DNA of 64,000 bases. It comes from CAG-791 sp045130475. GTDB lineage: Bacteria > Bacillota > Clostridia > Lachnospirales > Lachnospiraceae. The stretch is from the NCBI GenBank assembly GCA_045130475.1, contig JBGUPU010000037.1, forward strand, positions 1-64,000. The letters run 5' to 3'. The position numbers and the translations under genes are program-made. How positions within the stretch are numbered: the stretch's first letter is position 1; each line of letters opens with the position of its first letter. Below, piece after piece: positions 43,441-53,166 of the stretch. The notes beneath the pieces were generated by a model. It saw nothing but the letters and a program-made list of their open reading frames with translations. It did not search any database and was not told the DNA's origin.

Positions 43441-46400
43441 TTATTCGATGCGCATCAACAGCTGGCCGCCCTTGACGGTATCGCCTTCTTCGACCAGGAT
43501 CTCCTTGACTGTACCTGCCATGCGGGCACTGGTCGCGGTCTCCATCTTCATTGCCTCGATGGTGATGACTGTCTGGCCTTCTTCGACCGTATCGCCGACC
43601 TTGACATTGATTCCGGCGACAGCACCGGGAATGGAAGCACCGACTTCGCCCTTGTTTTCAGGATCCGCCATAGCGACCTTGGTGATGTACTTCTGGGCTT
43701 CGGGATCTGCGACCTTGACCTCGCGGCGGATGCCGTTGAGTTCGAAGGAAACGGTTCTCATGCCGTCCTTATCCACTTCGCCGGGTCCAAGGTACTTGAT
43801 GACCAGGGTCTGGCCGTCCGCAATGTTGACGCGGTTTGTCTCGCCGACGGAGAGTCCGTGGAAGAAGACGTGGCTGCCCAGGCGCATGATGTAGCCGTAT
43901 TGGTCTCTGTTCTTGCAGAACTCCTTGTATACCTTGGGATACAGGCAGTAGGAGAGGAGTGAACGCCAGGTGTGCTTGGGATGGAACTCCTTGACTTCCT
44001 TGGCAAGTTCGTCGAAGTCGATGGGCTCAAGCAGCTCGCCGGGACGGCAGGTGATGGCTTCTTTGCCCTTGAGGACGACTTCCTGAAGATCCTTGGGGAA
44101 GCCCCACTGAGGCTGTCCCATCATACCGGAGAAGTATGTGATCGCGGAATCCGGGAAAGCAAGATCCTTGCCCTTCTCCACGATATTTTCGGGAGTCAGG
44201 TCGTTCTGGGTCATGAAGATCGCCAGATCGCCGACCATCTTGGAGGAAGGAGTGACCTTGGTGATGCCGCCCAGCATCTGGTCGACCTTGCGGTAGTTCT
44301 CTTTGACTTCTGTGAAGCGGTTGCCCAGACCCATGCTCTCGACCTGAGGCTTGAGGTTGGTGTACTGGCCGCCGGGGATCTCATAGCGGTAGATATCAGT
44401 GGCGGGGCTTGTGATGCCGCCTTCGAAATCGCCGTAGCGCAGACGGACATCTGCCCAGTAATCCGTCAGGTACTGCAGCTGATCCAGGTCGAGGCCCGTG
44501 TCTCTGGGCTGTCCCTGCAGAGCAGCTACAAGTGCGTTCATGGACGGGTTGGAAGTCAGTGACGACATGGAGGAGATCGCGCAGTCGACGACGTCGACGC
44601 CGGCTTCTGCAGCCATCAGATAGGTCGCGATCTGGTTGCCCGATGTGTCGTGGGTGTGCAGATGGATCGGGATACCGACCTCCTGCTTGAGGGTGGAGAC
44701 CAGCTTCTTGGCCGCATAGGGCTTGAGCAGGCCTGCCATATCCTTGATGGCCAGCATGTGGGCACCGCGGCGCTCAAGCTCCTTGGCCATATCCACATAG
44801 TATTTCAGAGTATATTTATCATTATTGGGATCCAGGATGTTGCCTGTGTAGCAGACAGCTGCCTCCAGGATCTTGTTCTGGTTCAGGACCTCATCCATGG
44901 CGACCTTCATGCCGTCGATCCAGTTGAGGGAATCGAATACGCGGAAGACGTCGATGCCGCTGTTAGCTGCTGCCTTGATGAACTCGCGGATCAGGTTGTC
45001 GGGATAGTTGGTGTAACCGACACCGTTGGAGCCGCGGAGCAGCATCTGCAGCAGAATATTGGGAGCCTTCTCACGGATGATATCCAGGCGCTCCCACGGA
45101 GACTCATGCAGGAAACGATAGGCGACATCGAAAGTCGCACCGCCCCAGCACTCCAGAGAGAATGCATCGGCCAGGATCTCGGAGGTGCCGTCCATGCCCT
45201 TTACGATATCGCGGGTACGGACACGGGTGCCCAGCAGAGACTGGTGGGCGTCACGGCAGGTGGTATCTGTGATGAGCAGTTTTTTCTGCTTCTTGACCCA
45301 CTTTGCGACCTCTTCGGGTCCCTTGGCATCCAGCATCTGCTTGAGGCCCATCTTGCGGTTTCCTGTCACAGGAGGGAAACGGGGGACCTCATAGAGTTTG
45401 TTCACGTTGTTCTCGGCAATGGAGCGCTCCGCGATGTAGGTGAGCATTTTGGTGGCGCGGTCCTCGCCGCCCTCGATCTCAAAGAGGGAAGGCGTCTCGT
45501 CGATGAACTTAGTGTAGCACTGGCCTGCCTGGAAGGTCTCGTTCTGCAGGACATTGGTGATGAAAGCGATGTTGGTCTTGACACCGCGGACATGTACCTC
45601 ACGGACAGCGCGGAGAGCCTTGTTGCAGACACCCTTGAAGGTGCGGTCCCAGGATGTGACCTTGACCAGCAGGGAATCGTAATAAGGGGAAATGATCGCG
45701 CCGGTTCCTGCAGTCGCTTCGTCCATGCGGATACCGAAACCGCCGGAGATGCGATAGCCGGTGATACGGCCTGTATCGGGCGCGAAGTTGTTGGTGGGAT
45801 CCTCGGTGGTCACGCGGCACTGGATCGCGAAGCCGTCTAGCTTGAGGTCTTCCTGCTTTGCGATGCCAATGCGGGGATCGGAGAGGGGCTCGCCCTCAGC
45901 CACCAGGATCTGTGCGCGTACCAGGTCGACGCCGGTGACCATCTCGGTGACGGTATGCTCGACCTGAATACGGGGATTCATTTCGATAAAGTAGTAGTTC
46001 TCATCCTTGTCGACCAGGAACTCCAGAGTACCGGCGTTGGTGTAGCCGACATGCTTTGTGATCGCGACAGCATCGCGGTACAGTTTTTCCTTGACTTCCT
46101 GGGAAACAGAGAAAGCGGGTGTAAATTCGACCACTTTCTGGTAGCGGCGCTGCAGGGAGCAGTCACGCTCGAACAGGTGAGCCACATTTCCGTGCTCGTC
46201 GGCCAGGACCTGGACTTCGATGTGCTTGGGGTTGACCAGGAATTTCTCCATGAAGATGTCGCCGTTGCCGAAGGATTTGAGTGCTTCGGCTTTGACCAGA
46301 TCATAGTTGATGCCGACTTCTTCGACAGTATCGCACCGTCTCATACCGCGTCCGCCGCCGCCGGCAGCCGCCTTGAGAATGACCGGGAACCCGAATTCCA

Positions 46401-46854
46401 TTGCCAGCTTCTGGGCTTCTTCACGGCCCTTGAGAGGCTCTTTGGTGCCCGGTGTGGTGGGTACGTTGCAGTCCAGTGCCATCTGCTTGGCGCTGAGCTT
46501 GTCGCCCATCATATCCAGGATCTCGGATTTGGGTCCGATGAATTTGATCCCGGCCTGTTCACAGGCGCGCGCGAACTCACCGTTTTCGGAAAGGAATCCG
46601 TATCCAGGATGGATCGCATCGCACTCGTGCATGGTGGCCAGTTCGATGATCCTGGGAATATCCAGGTAAGCACCGAGCGGGCTTTCGTTCTCACCGATCA
46701 GGTAAGATTCATCCGCTGCCGTACGGAAAGCCGCGTAAGTATCCTCATTGGAATAGATCGCGACTGTCTGCAGTCCCAGGTCATGACAGGCGCGGAAGAT
46801 ACGCATTGCGATCTCGCCGCGGTTTGCGACCAGGACTTTTTTGAATTTAGCCAT
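43441..46854 (-). CDS. pyc: Pyruvate carboxylase
   Basis: A 1137-aa biotin enzyme that carboxylates pyruvate to oxaloacetate, replenishing the TCA branch used by the citrate synthase at 33226. The N-terminal biotin carboxylase (residues 1-450) has KAAAGGGGRGMR and FIEMNPRIQVEHTVTE. The carboxyltransferase domain (about 530-800) has DTTCRDAHQSLLGTRVR with the metal-binding segment and HLHTHDTSGN. The C terminus carries the biotinyl domain with EAMKMETA, whose Lys is biotinylated. Length and order match single-chain pyruvate carboxylases. AAGGAGGGA precedes the start on the minus strand. It is transcribed alone. Confidence 0.97.
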   Translation of the reverse strand: MAKFKKVLVANRGEIAMRIFRACHDLGLQTVAIYSNEDTYAAFRTAADESYLIGENESPLGAYLDIPRIIELATMHECDAIHPGYGFLSENGEFARACEQAGIKFIGPKSEILDMMGDKLSAKQMALDCNVPTTPGTKEPLKGREEAQKLAMEFGFPVILKAAAGGGGRGMRRCDTVEEVGINYDLVKAEALKSFGNGDIFMEKFLVNPKHIEVQVLADEHGNVAHLFERDCSLQRRYQKVVEFTPAFSVSQEVKEKLYRDAVAITKHVGYTNAGTLEFLVDKDENYYFIEMNPRIQVEHTVTEMVTGVDLVRAQILVAEGEPLSDPRIGIAKQEDLKLDGFAIQCRVTTEDPTNNFAPDTGRITGYRISGGFGIRMDEATAGTGAIISPYYDSLLVKVTSWDRTFKGVCNKALRAVREVHVRGVKTNIAFITNVLQNETFQAGQCYTKFIDETPSLFEIEGGEDRATKMLTYIAERSIAENNVNKLYEVPRFPPVTGNRKMGLKQMLDAKGPEEVAKWVKKQKKLLITDTTCRDAHQSLLGTRVRTRDIVKGMDGTSEILADAFSLECWGGATFDVAYRFLHESPWERLDIIREKAPNILLQMLLRGSNGVGYTNYPDNLIREFIKAAANSGIDVFRVFDSLNWIDGMKVAMDEVLNQNKILEAAVCYTGNILDPNNDKYTLKYYVDMAKELERRGAHMLAIKDMAGLLKPYAAKKLVSTLKQEVGIPIHLHTHDTSGNQIATYLMAAEAGVDVVDCAISSMSSLTSNPSMNALVAALQGQPRDTGLDLDQLQYLTDYWADVRLRYGDFEGGITSPATDIYRYEIPGGQYTNLKPQVESMGLGNRFTEVKENYRKVDQMLGGITKVTPSSKMVGDLAIFMTQNDLTPENIVEKGKDLAFPDSAITYFSGMMGQPQWGFPKDLQEVVLKGKEAITCRPGELLEPIDFDELAKEVKEFHPKHTWRSLLSYCLYPKVYKEFCKNRDQYGYIMRLGSHVFFHGLSVGETNRVNIADGQTLVIKYLGPGEVDKDGMRTVSFELNGIRREVKVADPEAQKYITKVAMADPENKGEVGASIPGAVAGINVKVGDTVEEGQTVITIEAMKMETATSARMAGTVKEILVEEGDTVKGGQLLMRIE

Positions 46855-47582
46855 TCGTCCCTCCTTCTAAAACATTATTACACCCTGCATCACAGGACCT
46901 GCGGAATTGATGAATATTCCGTCTGTCCGGTGATACACATTTCAGCAGCAGTAAAATCGCTGCCGGTTGATGAACATAAACACATCGCCGAAAGGCACGT
47001 GCCGAAACATATGTCCCGCACTTTACCCTTACGCAGTATGAGAAGTCGCTGCCCCCCTGTAGGCTTCTGCATGACTGGAAAAATCACGAATATTCTGTTC
47101 ATTAACACCCTTATTATAGTCATTTTCCATAAGATAATATACGTTCTATTTCTTAAAGTAGTCTAAAATATTGCAAAATGTTAAAAATTCCCAATAAAAT
47201 GTGCATTATTTCGTCAGCTTTTTGACAGATATTTTTATATTGATCATTTTGGGCAGTGCAGGCTTCTGCAGCAGACTGCGCAGGAAGGATTGTAAGAAAT
47301 CGAAAAAATAGTAATAATCTGTCAAACTGCCAAATTGTTTGTTTGCATACTAATCAATATCACTAAAAAACCAATAATTATGGTGAGTTCTATTATGCAC
47401 AACTAATAGTTCGTAACAATATTACATATTTCAGCAACATGGTGATATTCAATCATCCTTCTTTTCACATTAGGATAAATTCAGTTGTAAACTTTTCCCG
47501 CTTCGGGCAGAACAGACATTGTGTACAGATACGATCACTGTTTCTCCCTGATGTCGGAGAGTACAAAAAAGGAGGATACTTT
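46855..47582. other. 728-bp divergent intergenic region between pyc and the sugar-binding lipoprotein
   Basis: AT-rich DNA that must hold the promoters of both divergent genes. A TATAAT-like box on the minus strand (plus-strand ATTATA at 47113-47118) could serve pyc, but no matching -35 is evident. A TTGACA lies at 47222-47227 on the plus strand without a good -10 at the right spacing. A small hairpin TGCAG/CTGCA is at 47257-47270. Binding sites for the AraC-type regulator encoded at 53167 would be expected near 47330-47560, but I cannot define them. No convincing ORF is present. Confidence 0.4.
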
Positions 47583-48917
47583 ATGAAAATGAAGAAAGCA
47601 GCGGCTCTCATCCTGTCCGCAATCATGGCGCTTTCGCTCGCAGCCTGCGGCGGCGGATCCTCATCCGCACCTGCATCCGGCGGCTCCGATTCCGGTTCGG
47701 GATCTTCCGGCGGCCTGACCATCAACATCTGGGATTCCAACCAGCAGGCTGGTCTGCAGCAGATCGTTGATGAGTGGTCTGCAGAGTCCGGCGTTCCCGC
47801 CAAGATCGAAGTTGTCGACTGGGACAACTACTGGACATTGCTTGAGGCAGGCGCTTCCGGCGGCCAGATGCCCGATGTGTTCTGGATGCACTCCAACACA
47901 GCACAGATGTATATGGAAAACGACATCCTGCTTGATCTCGATCCCTATATTGAAAAGGACGAGACCATGGATCTGAGCAAGTACTATCAGGGCATCGTCG
48001 ATCTGTATACCAGAACTGACGGCAAGCACTTTGCGATTCCCAAGGACCATGACACCATCGCGCTTCTGTACAACAAGGCCATCTTTGATCAGTACGGCGT
48101 TGATACTCCCACAGATGACTGGACATGGGAAGACATGTATGAAGCTGCCAAGAAGATCACAGAGGCATCCAACGGCGATGTCTACGGTGTTGCAATGAAT
48201 ACCTCCAACAACCAGGACGGTTGGTACAACCTGGTCTATGATTACGGCGCACAGATCATCACCGATGATCACAAGGGCACAACCATCGGTTCCGACGAGG
48301 GTAAGGCAGGCATGGAAATGGTCCGCAAGCTCCTCTCTGTCGGTGCTCCTCAGACTGTCGTTGCAGAGACCGGAACAGATTCCCTGTTCATGTCCGGCAA
48401 ATGCGCTATGATCACACAGGGTTCCTGGATGATCAATGCTTTCTACAAAGCTGAGAACCACGCAGATTACTACTGGGCACTTCTTCCTTACGCTGATCTC
48501 AATGGAAATGGCGCATGCGATGACGGCGAGCGTCAGTCCTGCTACAACGGCCTGGGCTGGGCAGCAAGCGCAAATACTGCCAATCCCGATGCATGCTACA
48601 GCCTGATCGCTTACCTCTGCTCTGATGCAGCACAGACCAAGCAGGCTGAGCTGGGCGTCACCATGGCAGGTATTGAAGGCCTGTCCGATCCTTTTGCAAA
48701 CGCATTTGAAGGCATGGATGTCAGCCCCTTCATCGAGATGGAGAACTTCAAGCTGTATTTCCGCCCTTACACCAGAAATACCACTGTCTGGGAAGATGCT
48801 CTTCAGCAGCAGGGTTCCTTCCTCGATGCCTGGCAGAACCCCAATGATCCTGAGATCATGTCCAAGGCATGTGAAAATTCCCAGAAGATCATCGAGGATG
48901 CCATTGCAGCAGAATAA
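47583..48917 (+). CDS. Sugar ABC transporter substrate-binding lipoprotein
   Basis: A 444-aa extracellular solute-binding protein of the CUT1 type. It begins MKMKKAAALILSAIMALSLAAC, a signal peptide with lipobox LAAC (C22), followed by a Gly/Ser-rich tether. The mature part has INIWDSNQQAGLQQIVDEW, PDVFWMHSNTAQMY, FAIPKDHDTIALLYNKAIFD and KCAMITQGSWM, typical of family 1 solute-binding proteins. The start is set by AAAGGAGG eight bases before the ATG. Two permease genes follow in the order normal for CUT1 systems. The ligand is probably an oligosaccharide but cannot be named. Confidence 0.94.
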   Translation: MKMKKAAALILSAIMALSLAACGGGSSSAPASGGSDSGSGSSGGLTINIWDSNQQAGLQQIVDEWSAESGVPAKIEVVDWDNYWTLLEAGASGGQMPDVFWMHSNTAQMYMENDILLDLDPYIEKDETMDLSKYYQGIVDLYTRTDGKHFAIPKDHDTIALLYNKAIFDQYGVDTPTDDWTWEDMYEAAKKITEASNGDVYGVAMNTSNNQDGWYNLVYDYGAQIITDDHKGTTIGSDEGKAGMEMVRKLLSVGAPQTVVAETGTDSLFMSGKCAMITQGSWMINAFYKAENHADYYWALLPYADLNGNGACDDGERQSCYNGLGWAASANTANPDACYSLIAYLCSDAAQTKQAELGVTMAGIEGLSDPFANAFEGMDVSPFIEMENFKLYFRPYTRNTTVWEDALQQQGSFLDAWQNPNDPEIMSKACENSQKIIEDAIAAE

Positions 48918-49067
48918 TCTTTCCATCGATTTCGTTACATAAAAAAATAAACAGTTTCCGCTGCGGGAAAGACCTGCAGCAAAGGCTTTTCCGCGGCGGG
49001 TAATATTGCAAACTAATGCAATGACAAGAACCGAAAATACTGTTTACAAGATTTCGAAGGAGGGAGC

Positions 49068-49958
49068 ATGGGAAAACAGAAAATGACACCCCGGGCCAGA
49101 GAAGAGGCCAGATGGGGCTGGCTGTTCATCGCTCCTACGATGATCGGTCTCATTATCCTCAACTTTTACCCTGTATTTAACACGATTTACCAGTCTTTCT
49201 GCAAAACAGGAGACTTCGGTAAAGGCAACGTATTCGTGGGAACAGCTAACTATCAGGCAGTGCTCTCTGCCGGAGAGACTTGGCAGTCCCTCTGGAACAC
49301 CATCAAATATGCATTGATCGAAGTGCCCTTCGGCGTCGTGATCGCCCTTGTGCTGGCGGTATTCCTGAACCAGAAACTCAAAGGCACATCCCTTTTCCGG
49401 ACGATCTTTTTCCTGCCCATGGTCTGCGCCCCCGCAGCCGTCGCCATGGTATGGAAATGGCTCTACAACCAGCAGTTCGGTCTTTTCAACAACATTTTCC
49501 ACACCAACATCGCATGGATCTCCAATCCCAAGATCGCGTGGATCTCTGTCGGTATCATCGGTGTCTGGTCCGTCATCGGCTACAACATGGTCCTCTTTAT
49601 TTCCGGCCTTCAGGAAATCCCCGGAGATTACTATGAAGCAGCCTCTATCGACGGTGCAACCGGTATCAACCAGTTCTTCAATATCACTGTACCGCTTCTT
49701 TCCCCGACCACATTCTTCATCGTGCAGACCAGACTGATCGGCGCGCTGACTGTCTTTGACCTGATGTTCATGGTCATGGACAAGACAAATGTGGCCCTGT
49801 CGAAAGTACAGTCCATCGTATACCTTTTCTACACCTATGCCTTCACAAACGGCAACAAGGGCTACGGCGCCACGATCGTCATCGTCCTGGTCGTCTTCAT
49901 CATGATCGTTACATTCATCATGCAGAAGGCAGAGAAAAAGCTGGTCTATCACAATTAA
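49068..49958 (+). CDS. Sugar ABC transporter permease (MalF/UgpA-like)
   Basis: A 296-aa inner-membrane permease with six predicted helices and the cytoplasmic EAA loop YYEAASIDGATGINQFFNITVPLL, the contact site for the ATPase. The N terminus WGWLFIAPTMIGLIILNFYPVFNTIYQSF is typical of MalF-like CUT1 permeases. GAAGGAGGGA precedes the ATG. It follows the binding-protein gene by 150 bp and the second permease by 19 bp on its other side. No ATPase gene is in the operon, so a shared MsmK-type ATPase encoded elsewhere is likely. Confidence 0.95.
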   Translation: MGKQKMTPRAREEARWGWLFIAPTMIGLIILNFYPVFNTIYQSFCKTGDFGKGNVFVGTANYQAVLSAGETWQSLWNTIKYALIEVPFGVVIALVLAVFLNQKLKGTSLFRTIFFLPMVCAPAAVAMVWKWLYNQQFGLFNNIFHTNIAWISNPKIAWISVGIIGVWSVIGYNMVLFISGLQEIPGDYYEAASIDGATGINQFFNITVPLLSPTTFFIVQTRLIGALTVFDLMFMVMDKTNVALSKVQSIVYLFYTYAFTNGNKGYGATIVIVLVVFIMIVTFIMQKAEKKLVYHN

Positions 49959-49977
49959 GGAAAGGGGAAGGTAAGCT

Positions 49978-50817
49978 ATGGATATTAAAACAAGAGACCG
50001 CGTCAATAAAGTGATCATGTATGTCATACTGATCATCATGGCGTTTATCATGCTCGTCCCCTTTGCATGGATGATCCTGACTGCGGTAAAGACCAACCAG
50101 GAAGCGATCAGTGTCGATCCCTTCTATATCTTCCCGCATAACGGCTGGCACTGGGAAAACTTCATTGAAGTCTGGAAGAGTTACAACTTCGTCATTCTTT
50201 ACAAAAACACACTGCTGATGATCTTCTTCCGCGTCGTGTGCGCCTGCCTGACGGCTACCATGGCCGGCTATGCATTCGGCCGCCTGAAGTTCCCGGGCAA
50301 GAACATCATGTTCTCCCTGGTTCTGATCCAGATGATGATTCCCGCTCAGATCTTCATCATCCCTCAGTACCTGATGGTCTCAAAACTGGGCTGGCTCAAT
50401 ACTACCGCCGGTCTGGTCTTCCCGGGTATCGTCACAGCATTCGGCACATATCTGCTGAAAACCGGATATGAGGGCCTGCCGATGGACCTCGAAGAGGCCG
50501 CCGGCCTGGACGGATGCAATATTGGCCAGAAGTTCTTGAAGATCATGATGCCCCTGACGAGATCCTCCATGGTCTCCCTGGGTATCTTCACCGCACTGTT
50601 CGCCTTCAAAGACCTTATGTGGCCCATGATCGTCTGCACCAACTCCGCGACGACGACCCTGTCCGCAGGTCTTGCCAAGATGCAGGGACAGTACGGAAGT
50701 GATTATCCTACCATGATGGCATCTGCTGTTCTGGCGGTCATCCCCATGATCGTCATCTACATCATCTTCCAGAAGCAGTTCGTCGAAGGTATCGCTACTT
50801 CCGGCGGAAAGCTCTGA
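49978..50817 (+). CDS. Sugar ABC transporter permease (MalG/UgpE-like)
   Basis: A 279-aa partner permease with six predicted helices. It has the MalG-like N terminus (PFAWMILTAVKTNQEAI) and the EAA loop LEEAAGLDGCNIGQKFLKIMMPL. It starts 19 bp after the first permease with GGAAAGGGGAAGG upstream. A strong terminator 77 bp after its stop ends the transport operon. Confidence 0.95.
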   Translation: MDIKTRDRVNKVIMYVILIIMAFIMLVPFAWMILTAVKTNQEAISVDPFYIFPHNGWHWENFIEVWKSYNFVILYKNTLLMIFFRVVCACLTATMAGYAFGRLKFPGKNIMFSLVLIQMMIPAQIFIIPQYLMVSKLGWLNTTAGLVFPGIVTAFGTYLLKTGYEGLPMDLEEAAGLDGCNIGQKFLKIMMPLTRSSMVSLGIFTALFAFKDLMWPMIVCTNSATTTLSAGLAKMQGQYGSDYPTMMASAVLAVIPMIVIYIIFQKQFVEGIATSGGKL

Positions 50818-50893
50818 TGATCATGTGCATAAGCCTGTAAAAAACGACCCTGTCAAGGATGTCGTCCCCCCTCTTTTATACAGGAAAAAGTGT

Positions 50894-50940
50894 AAACCGG
50901 AACTTCCGCTCTTTAGAAGTTCCGGTTTCACATATTTTTT
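50894..50940 (+). terminator. Terminator of the sugar ABC operon
   Basis: AAACCGGAACTTC (50894-50906) pairs perfectly with GAAGTTCCGGTTT (50916-50928), followed by a T-rich tail ending in six T residues. Confidence 0.92.
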
Positions 50941-50941
50941 T

Positions 50942-51063
50942 GTTACTGGTCACACGCTGGCCAGCGTGTGACCAGGTAACGCTGCGTTCGGCGATTCCAA
51001 TGCGCTTACGCGCGCGCCGAACGCCGTTCAACTCGGGTTTTCGCGCAAAAAACGTGCGAAAAC
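50942..51063. repeat. Cluster of three strong inverted repeats
   Basis: GTTACTGGTCACACGCTGG (50942-50960) is mirrored by 50961-50980 with one inserted G, a 39-bp near-perfect palindrome. CGTTCGGCG (50985-50993) pairs with CGCCGAACG (51015-51023). GTTTTCGCGC (51037-51046) pairs with GTGCGAAAAC (51054-51063) using one wobble pair. No ORF is present. It is GC-rich and unlike the flanking DNA. It may be a multi-hairpin RNA, a REP-like element or a recombination site. Up to 51170 I see only a further short TGGCC/GGCCA pair. Confidence 0.75.
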
Positions 51064-51170
51064 GCCTCGCGTCTGGCGGATGTGTGACTTGTAACGCATT
51101 TTTACTTTGGCCATAGGCCAGTGCACGAAAACATATATGAATCTTCAATACAGACTGGGAGAATTCCGTA

Positions 51171-51890
51171 ATGTTTGAAAAACTGCAGGATTCTTTAAGA
51201 AACGAGTCAGCAAAGCTCCAAGGAAAAACACTGAAACAAAAACTGGAATACATATGGGATTACTATAGTCTGTGGATCATCGGCCTTGTCTGTGTGATCT
51301 GCTTCGGCGTTTTCGTGGTCCATCAGGCCCGTACAGCTCTCAAAGAACATTGGTTTTACATCACGATCACCAATACCCGCGAGGATATGGGTACCGATTC
51401 TGCTTTCTGGCAGGGATATGTTGACTTTACCGGATATGATGTGACTGAAAAAATGGTCGAATTCAACGACGAGATCTATTTCGACTACAGCAGGAACAGA
51501 GCTGCCGGAAACAAATATTACGAGGTGTTTGTCGCAACGGTAGATTCCGGAGTGCTGGATGCTGTCACAATGGAGCCGGAAAACCTCTGCTCTCTGGGAG
51601 AGAGCGGCCGGCTGATGGATCTGCGAGATGAGAGATGCAGGAAAATTTACGAAAAATATAAAAGCCGCCTTCTCTACAGTGTCCCTTATGATACGGAGTA
51701 CAGTACAGATCCGGTCCCGGTGGGTATTGATATCAGTGACAGTAATCTGATGACAAAATATCATATCTACCCGAATGGATGCGCAATTGGAATCGGGGCG
51801 CAGAGCAGCAACATTGAGGCTGTGGAGCAATTTCTGGATTACATTTATTCTGAGAGCGGAGAGCATTCACCAGGAGAGCATTCTTTATGA
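51171..51890 (+). CDS. Membrane-anchored protein of unknown function in the sugar-uptake locus
   Basis: A 239-aa protein with a charged N-terminal cytoplasmic segment, one membrane helix (residues about 34-53, WIIGLVCVICFGVFVV), and an extracytoplasmic domain of about 180 residues with TITNTREDMG, FWQGYVDFTGYD and VGIDISDSNLM. I do not recognise the domain, though similar genes often accompany DUF624 genes and CUT1 sugar transporters in Lachnospiraceae. The stop codon overlaps the next start (ATGA at 51887), so the two proteins are translationally coupled and probably act together. Confidence 0.75.
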   Translation: MFEKLQDSLRNESAKLQGKTLKQKLEYIWDYYSLWIIGLVCVICFGVFVVHQARTALKEHWFYITITNTREDMGTDSAFWQGYVDFTGYDVTEKMVEFNDEIYFDYSRNRAAGNKYYEVFVATVDSGVLDAVTMEPENLCSLGESGRLMDLRDERCRKIYEKYKSRLLYSVPYDTEYSTDPVPVGIDISDSNLMTKYHIYPNGCAIGIGAQSSNIEAVEQFLDYIYSESGEHSPGEHSL

Positions 51891-52714
51891 GAGAACTCAT
51901 GAGCAGTTTTTTGAGCAATGACAGTGCATTCGGCAGACTGATGACACGCTGCGGCGTGGTCATCGGCGCAAACCTCATGTTTGTGATTTTCAGCCTGCCG
52001 GTCATTACTATGGGAGCTTCTTATGTTGCACTGGAATTTACCCTGTTTCGCATGGAGCGAGGCGATGGGGTCATCAATCCTTTCAGGGAATTCTGTAGAG
52101 GATTTAAAATGAACTGGAAACAGGCGACCATGGCATTTGTGCTTGCGGCCGCACTGGCAGCCTTCCTGCTGATCGATCTGCGGATCACCGGGCTTGCCGG
52201 CGGTATGATACATATACTGCGTATTCCGGTCCTTGCTGTCCTTTTTGTGGAAATGTCACTGCTCCTGTGGCTTTTTCCGGTGATGGCATGTTTTTCGGAT
52301 ACACTGCCCAATCTGATCAGGAACAGTGTTTATTTTGCCTTCCGTAAGATCTGGAAACTGCCCGTCCTGCTCTTTTTTCACCTTTTCTCTCTGTATCTGA
52401 GTGCCTCAGATGCTCAGTATCAGCCCCTTTATGCCTTCATCTGGACCTTTTTCGGATTCGGACTTCTGGCCCTTCTGGACGCAAAACTCATGCTTCCTGA
52501 TTTTATTCCTTTTCTTCCTCTTGTCGATGAATGCGGTGACAGGATCCTGGAACCGGAGAAGGAAGAAGACAGGGATGTCTATGATTACGCGAATCATATT
52601 GAGCCTGTCGCAGGGGTCCGCATGCATAGGGACAAAGTCTCAGCAGCATCCGACGAAAGCGCACAGAAATCAGAGAAGGAGATTCTGGACGAGATGCGGC
52701 GCCTGGGTATGTAG
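51887..52714 (+). CDS. DUF624 (YesL-like) membrane protein
   Basis: A 275-aa integral membrane protein of the YesL/DUF624 family, with about five hydrophobic segments in the first 200 residues and a polar C-terminal tail. YesL-type genes are typically found with oligosaccharide ABC transporters and AraC-like regulators, as here; the molecular role is unknown. It overlaps the previous gene by four bases. The tail (residues about 215-275) is acidic and then Lys/Glu-rich. Confidence 0.88.
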   Translation: MRELMSSFLSNDSAFGRLMTRCGVVIGANLMFVIFSLPVITMGASYVALEFTLFRMERGDGVINPFREFCRGFKMNWKQATMAFVLAAALAAFLLIDLRITGLAGGMIHILRIPVLAVLFVEMSLLLWLFPVMACFSDTLPNLIRNSVYFAFRKIWKLPVLLFFHLFSLYLSASDAQYQPLYAFIWTFFGFGLLALLDAKLMLPDFIPFLPLVDECGDRILEPEKEEDRDVYDYANHIEPVAGVRMHRDKVSAASDESAQKSEKEILDEMRRLGM

Positions 52715-52763
52715 TGATAGGAAAACATTCAAAATATAATAATAAAAATAATTTAAAAAATGC

Positions 52764-52792
52764 TTGCATTTATGATTTGGTTCTGATAATAT
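52764..52792 (+). promoter_or_regulatory. Promoter of tRNA-Glu
   Basis: TTGCAT (52764-52769), a 17-bp spacer and TAATAT (52787-52792), about 40 bp before the mature tRNA. Confidence 0.75.
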
Positions 52793-52832
52793 ATGTCTTG
52801 CGTTGAGCGATTGCTCAGTAGAAAAGATATAT

Positions 52833-52904
52833 GGCTCGTTGGTCAAGGGGTTAAGACGCTGCCCTCTCACGGCAGAATCATGGGTTCGATTCCCGTACGA
52901 GCTG
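52833..52904 (+). tRNA. tRNA-Glu (anticodon CTC)
   Basis: The acceptor stem GGCTCGT (52833-52839) pairs with ACGAGCT (52897-52903), with a G-U pair at position 1-72. The anticodon arm is CTGCC, loop CTCTCAC, GGCAG, which gives anticodon CTC for GAG codons. The T arm has GGGTTCGATTCCC. CCA is not encoded. Confidence 0.95.
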
Positions 52905-52909
52905 CTTTC

Positions 52910-52936
52910 AAGAGACAGGAAACTGTCTCTTTTTTC
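52910..52936 (+). terminator. Terminator of tRNA-Glu
   Basis: AAGAGACAG pairs with CTGTCTCTT around a GAAA tetraloop and is followed by a T-run. The remaining sequence up to the AraC gene at 53167 is AT-rich, with nothing recognisable except the GGAGG site. Confidence 0.92.
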
Positions 52937-53166
52937 TTTCTGTTTTTCTTTATAATTAATACAATTCAAATACAATCCCTTTATACAGTCTTGTTTCATT
53001 CATTCCAAAACCAACTGGAAAAGCATTCTTTTTTTTCGTTAAAGCTACATTTCAACATGAATTCACCCCCTTTCGCCATGTTCTTAAATGACATTAAGAC
53101 ATACAATATAGCTTGCAAATGCACGATTAGATGTTAAAAGATAATCGCCATCGGGAGGTGGGGCAG

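Noticed and set aside
44650..45840. 396-aa and neighbouring plus-strand ORFs inside pyc
   Set aside because: Antisense frames of pyruvate carboxylase, which covers the whole stretch with intact domains.
47661..48926. 421-aa minus-strand ORF
   Set aside because: Antisense of the sugar-binding lipoprotein gene.
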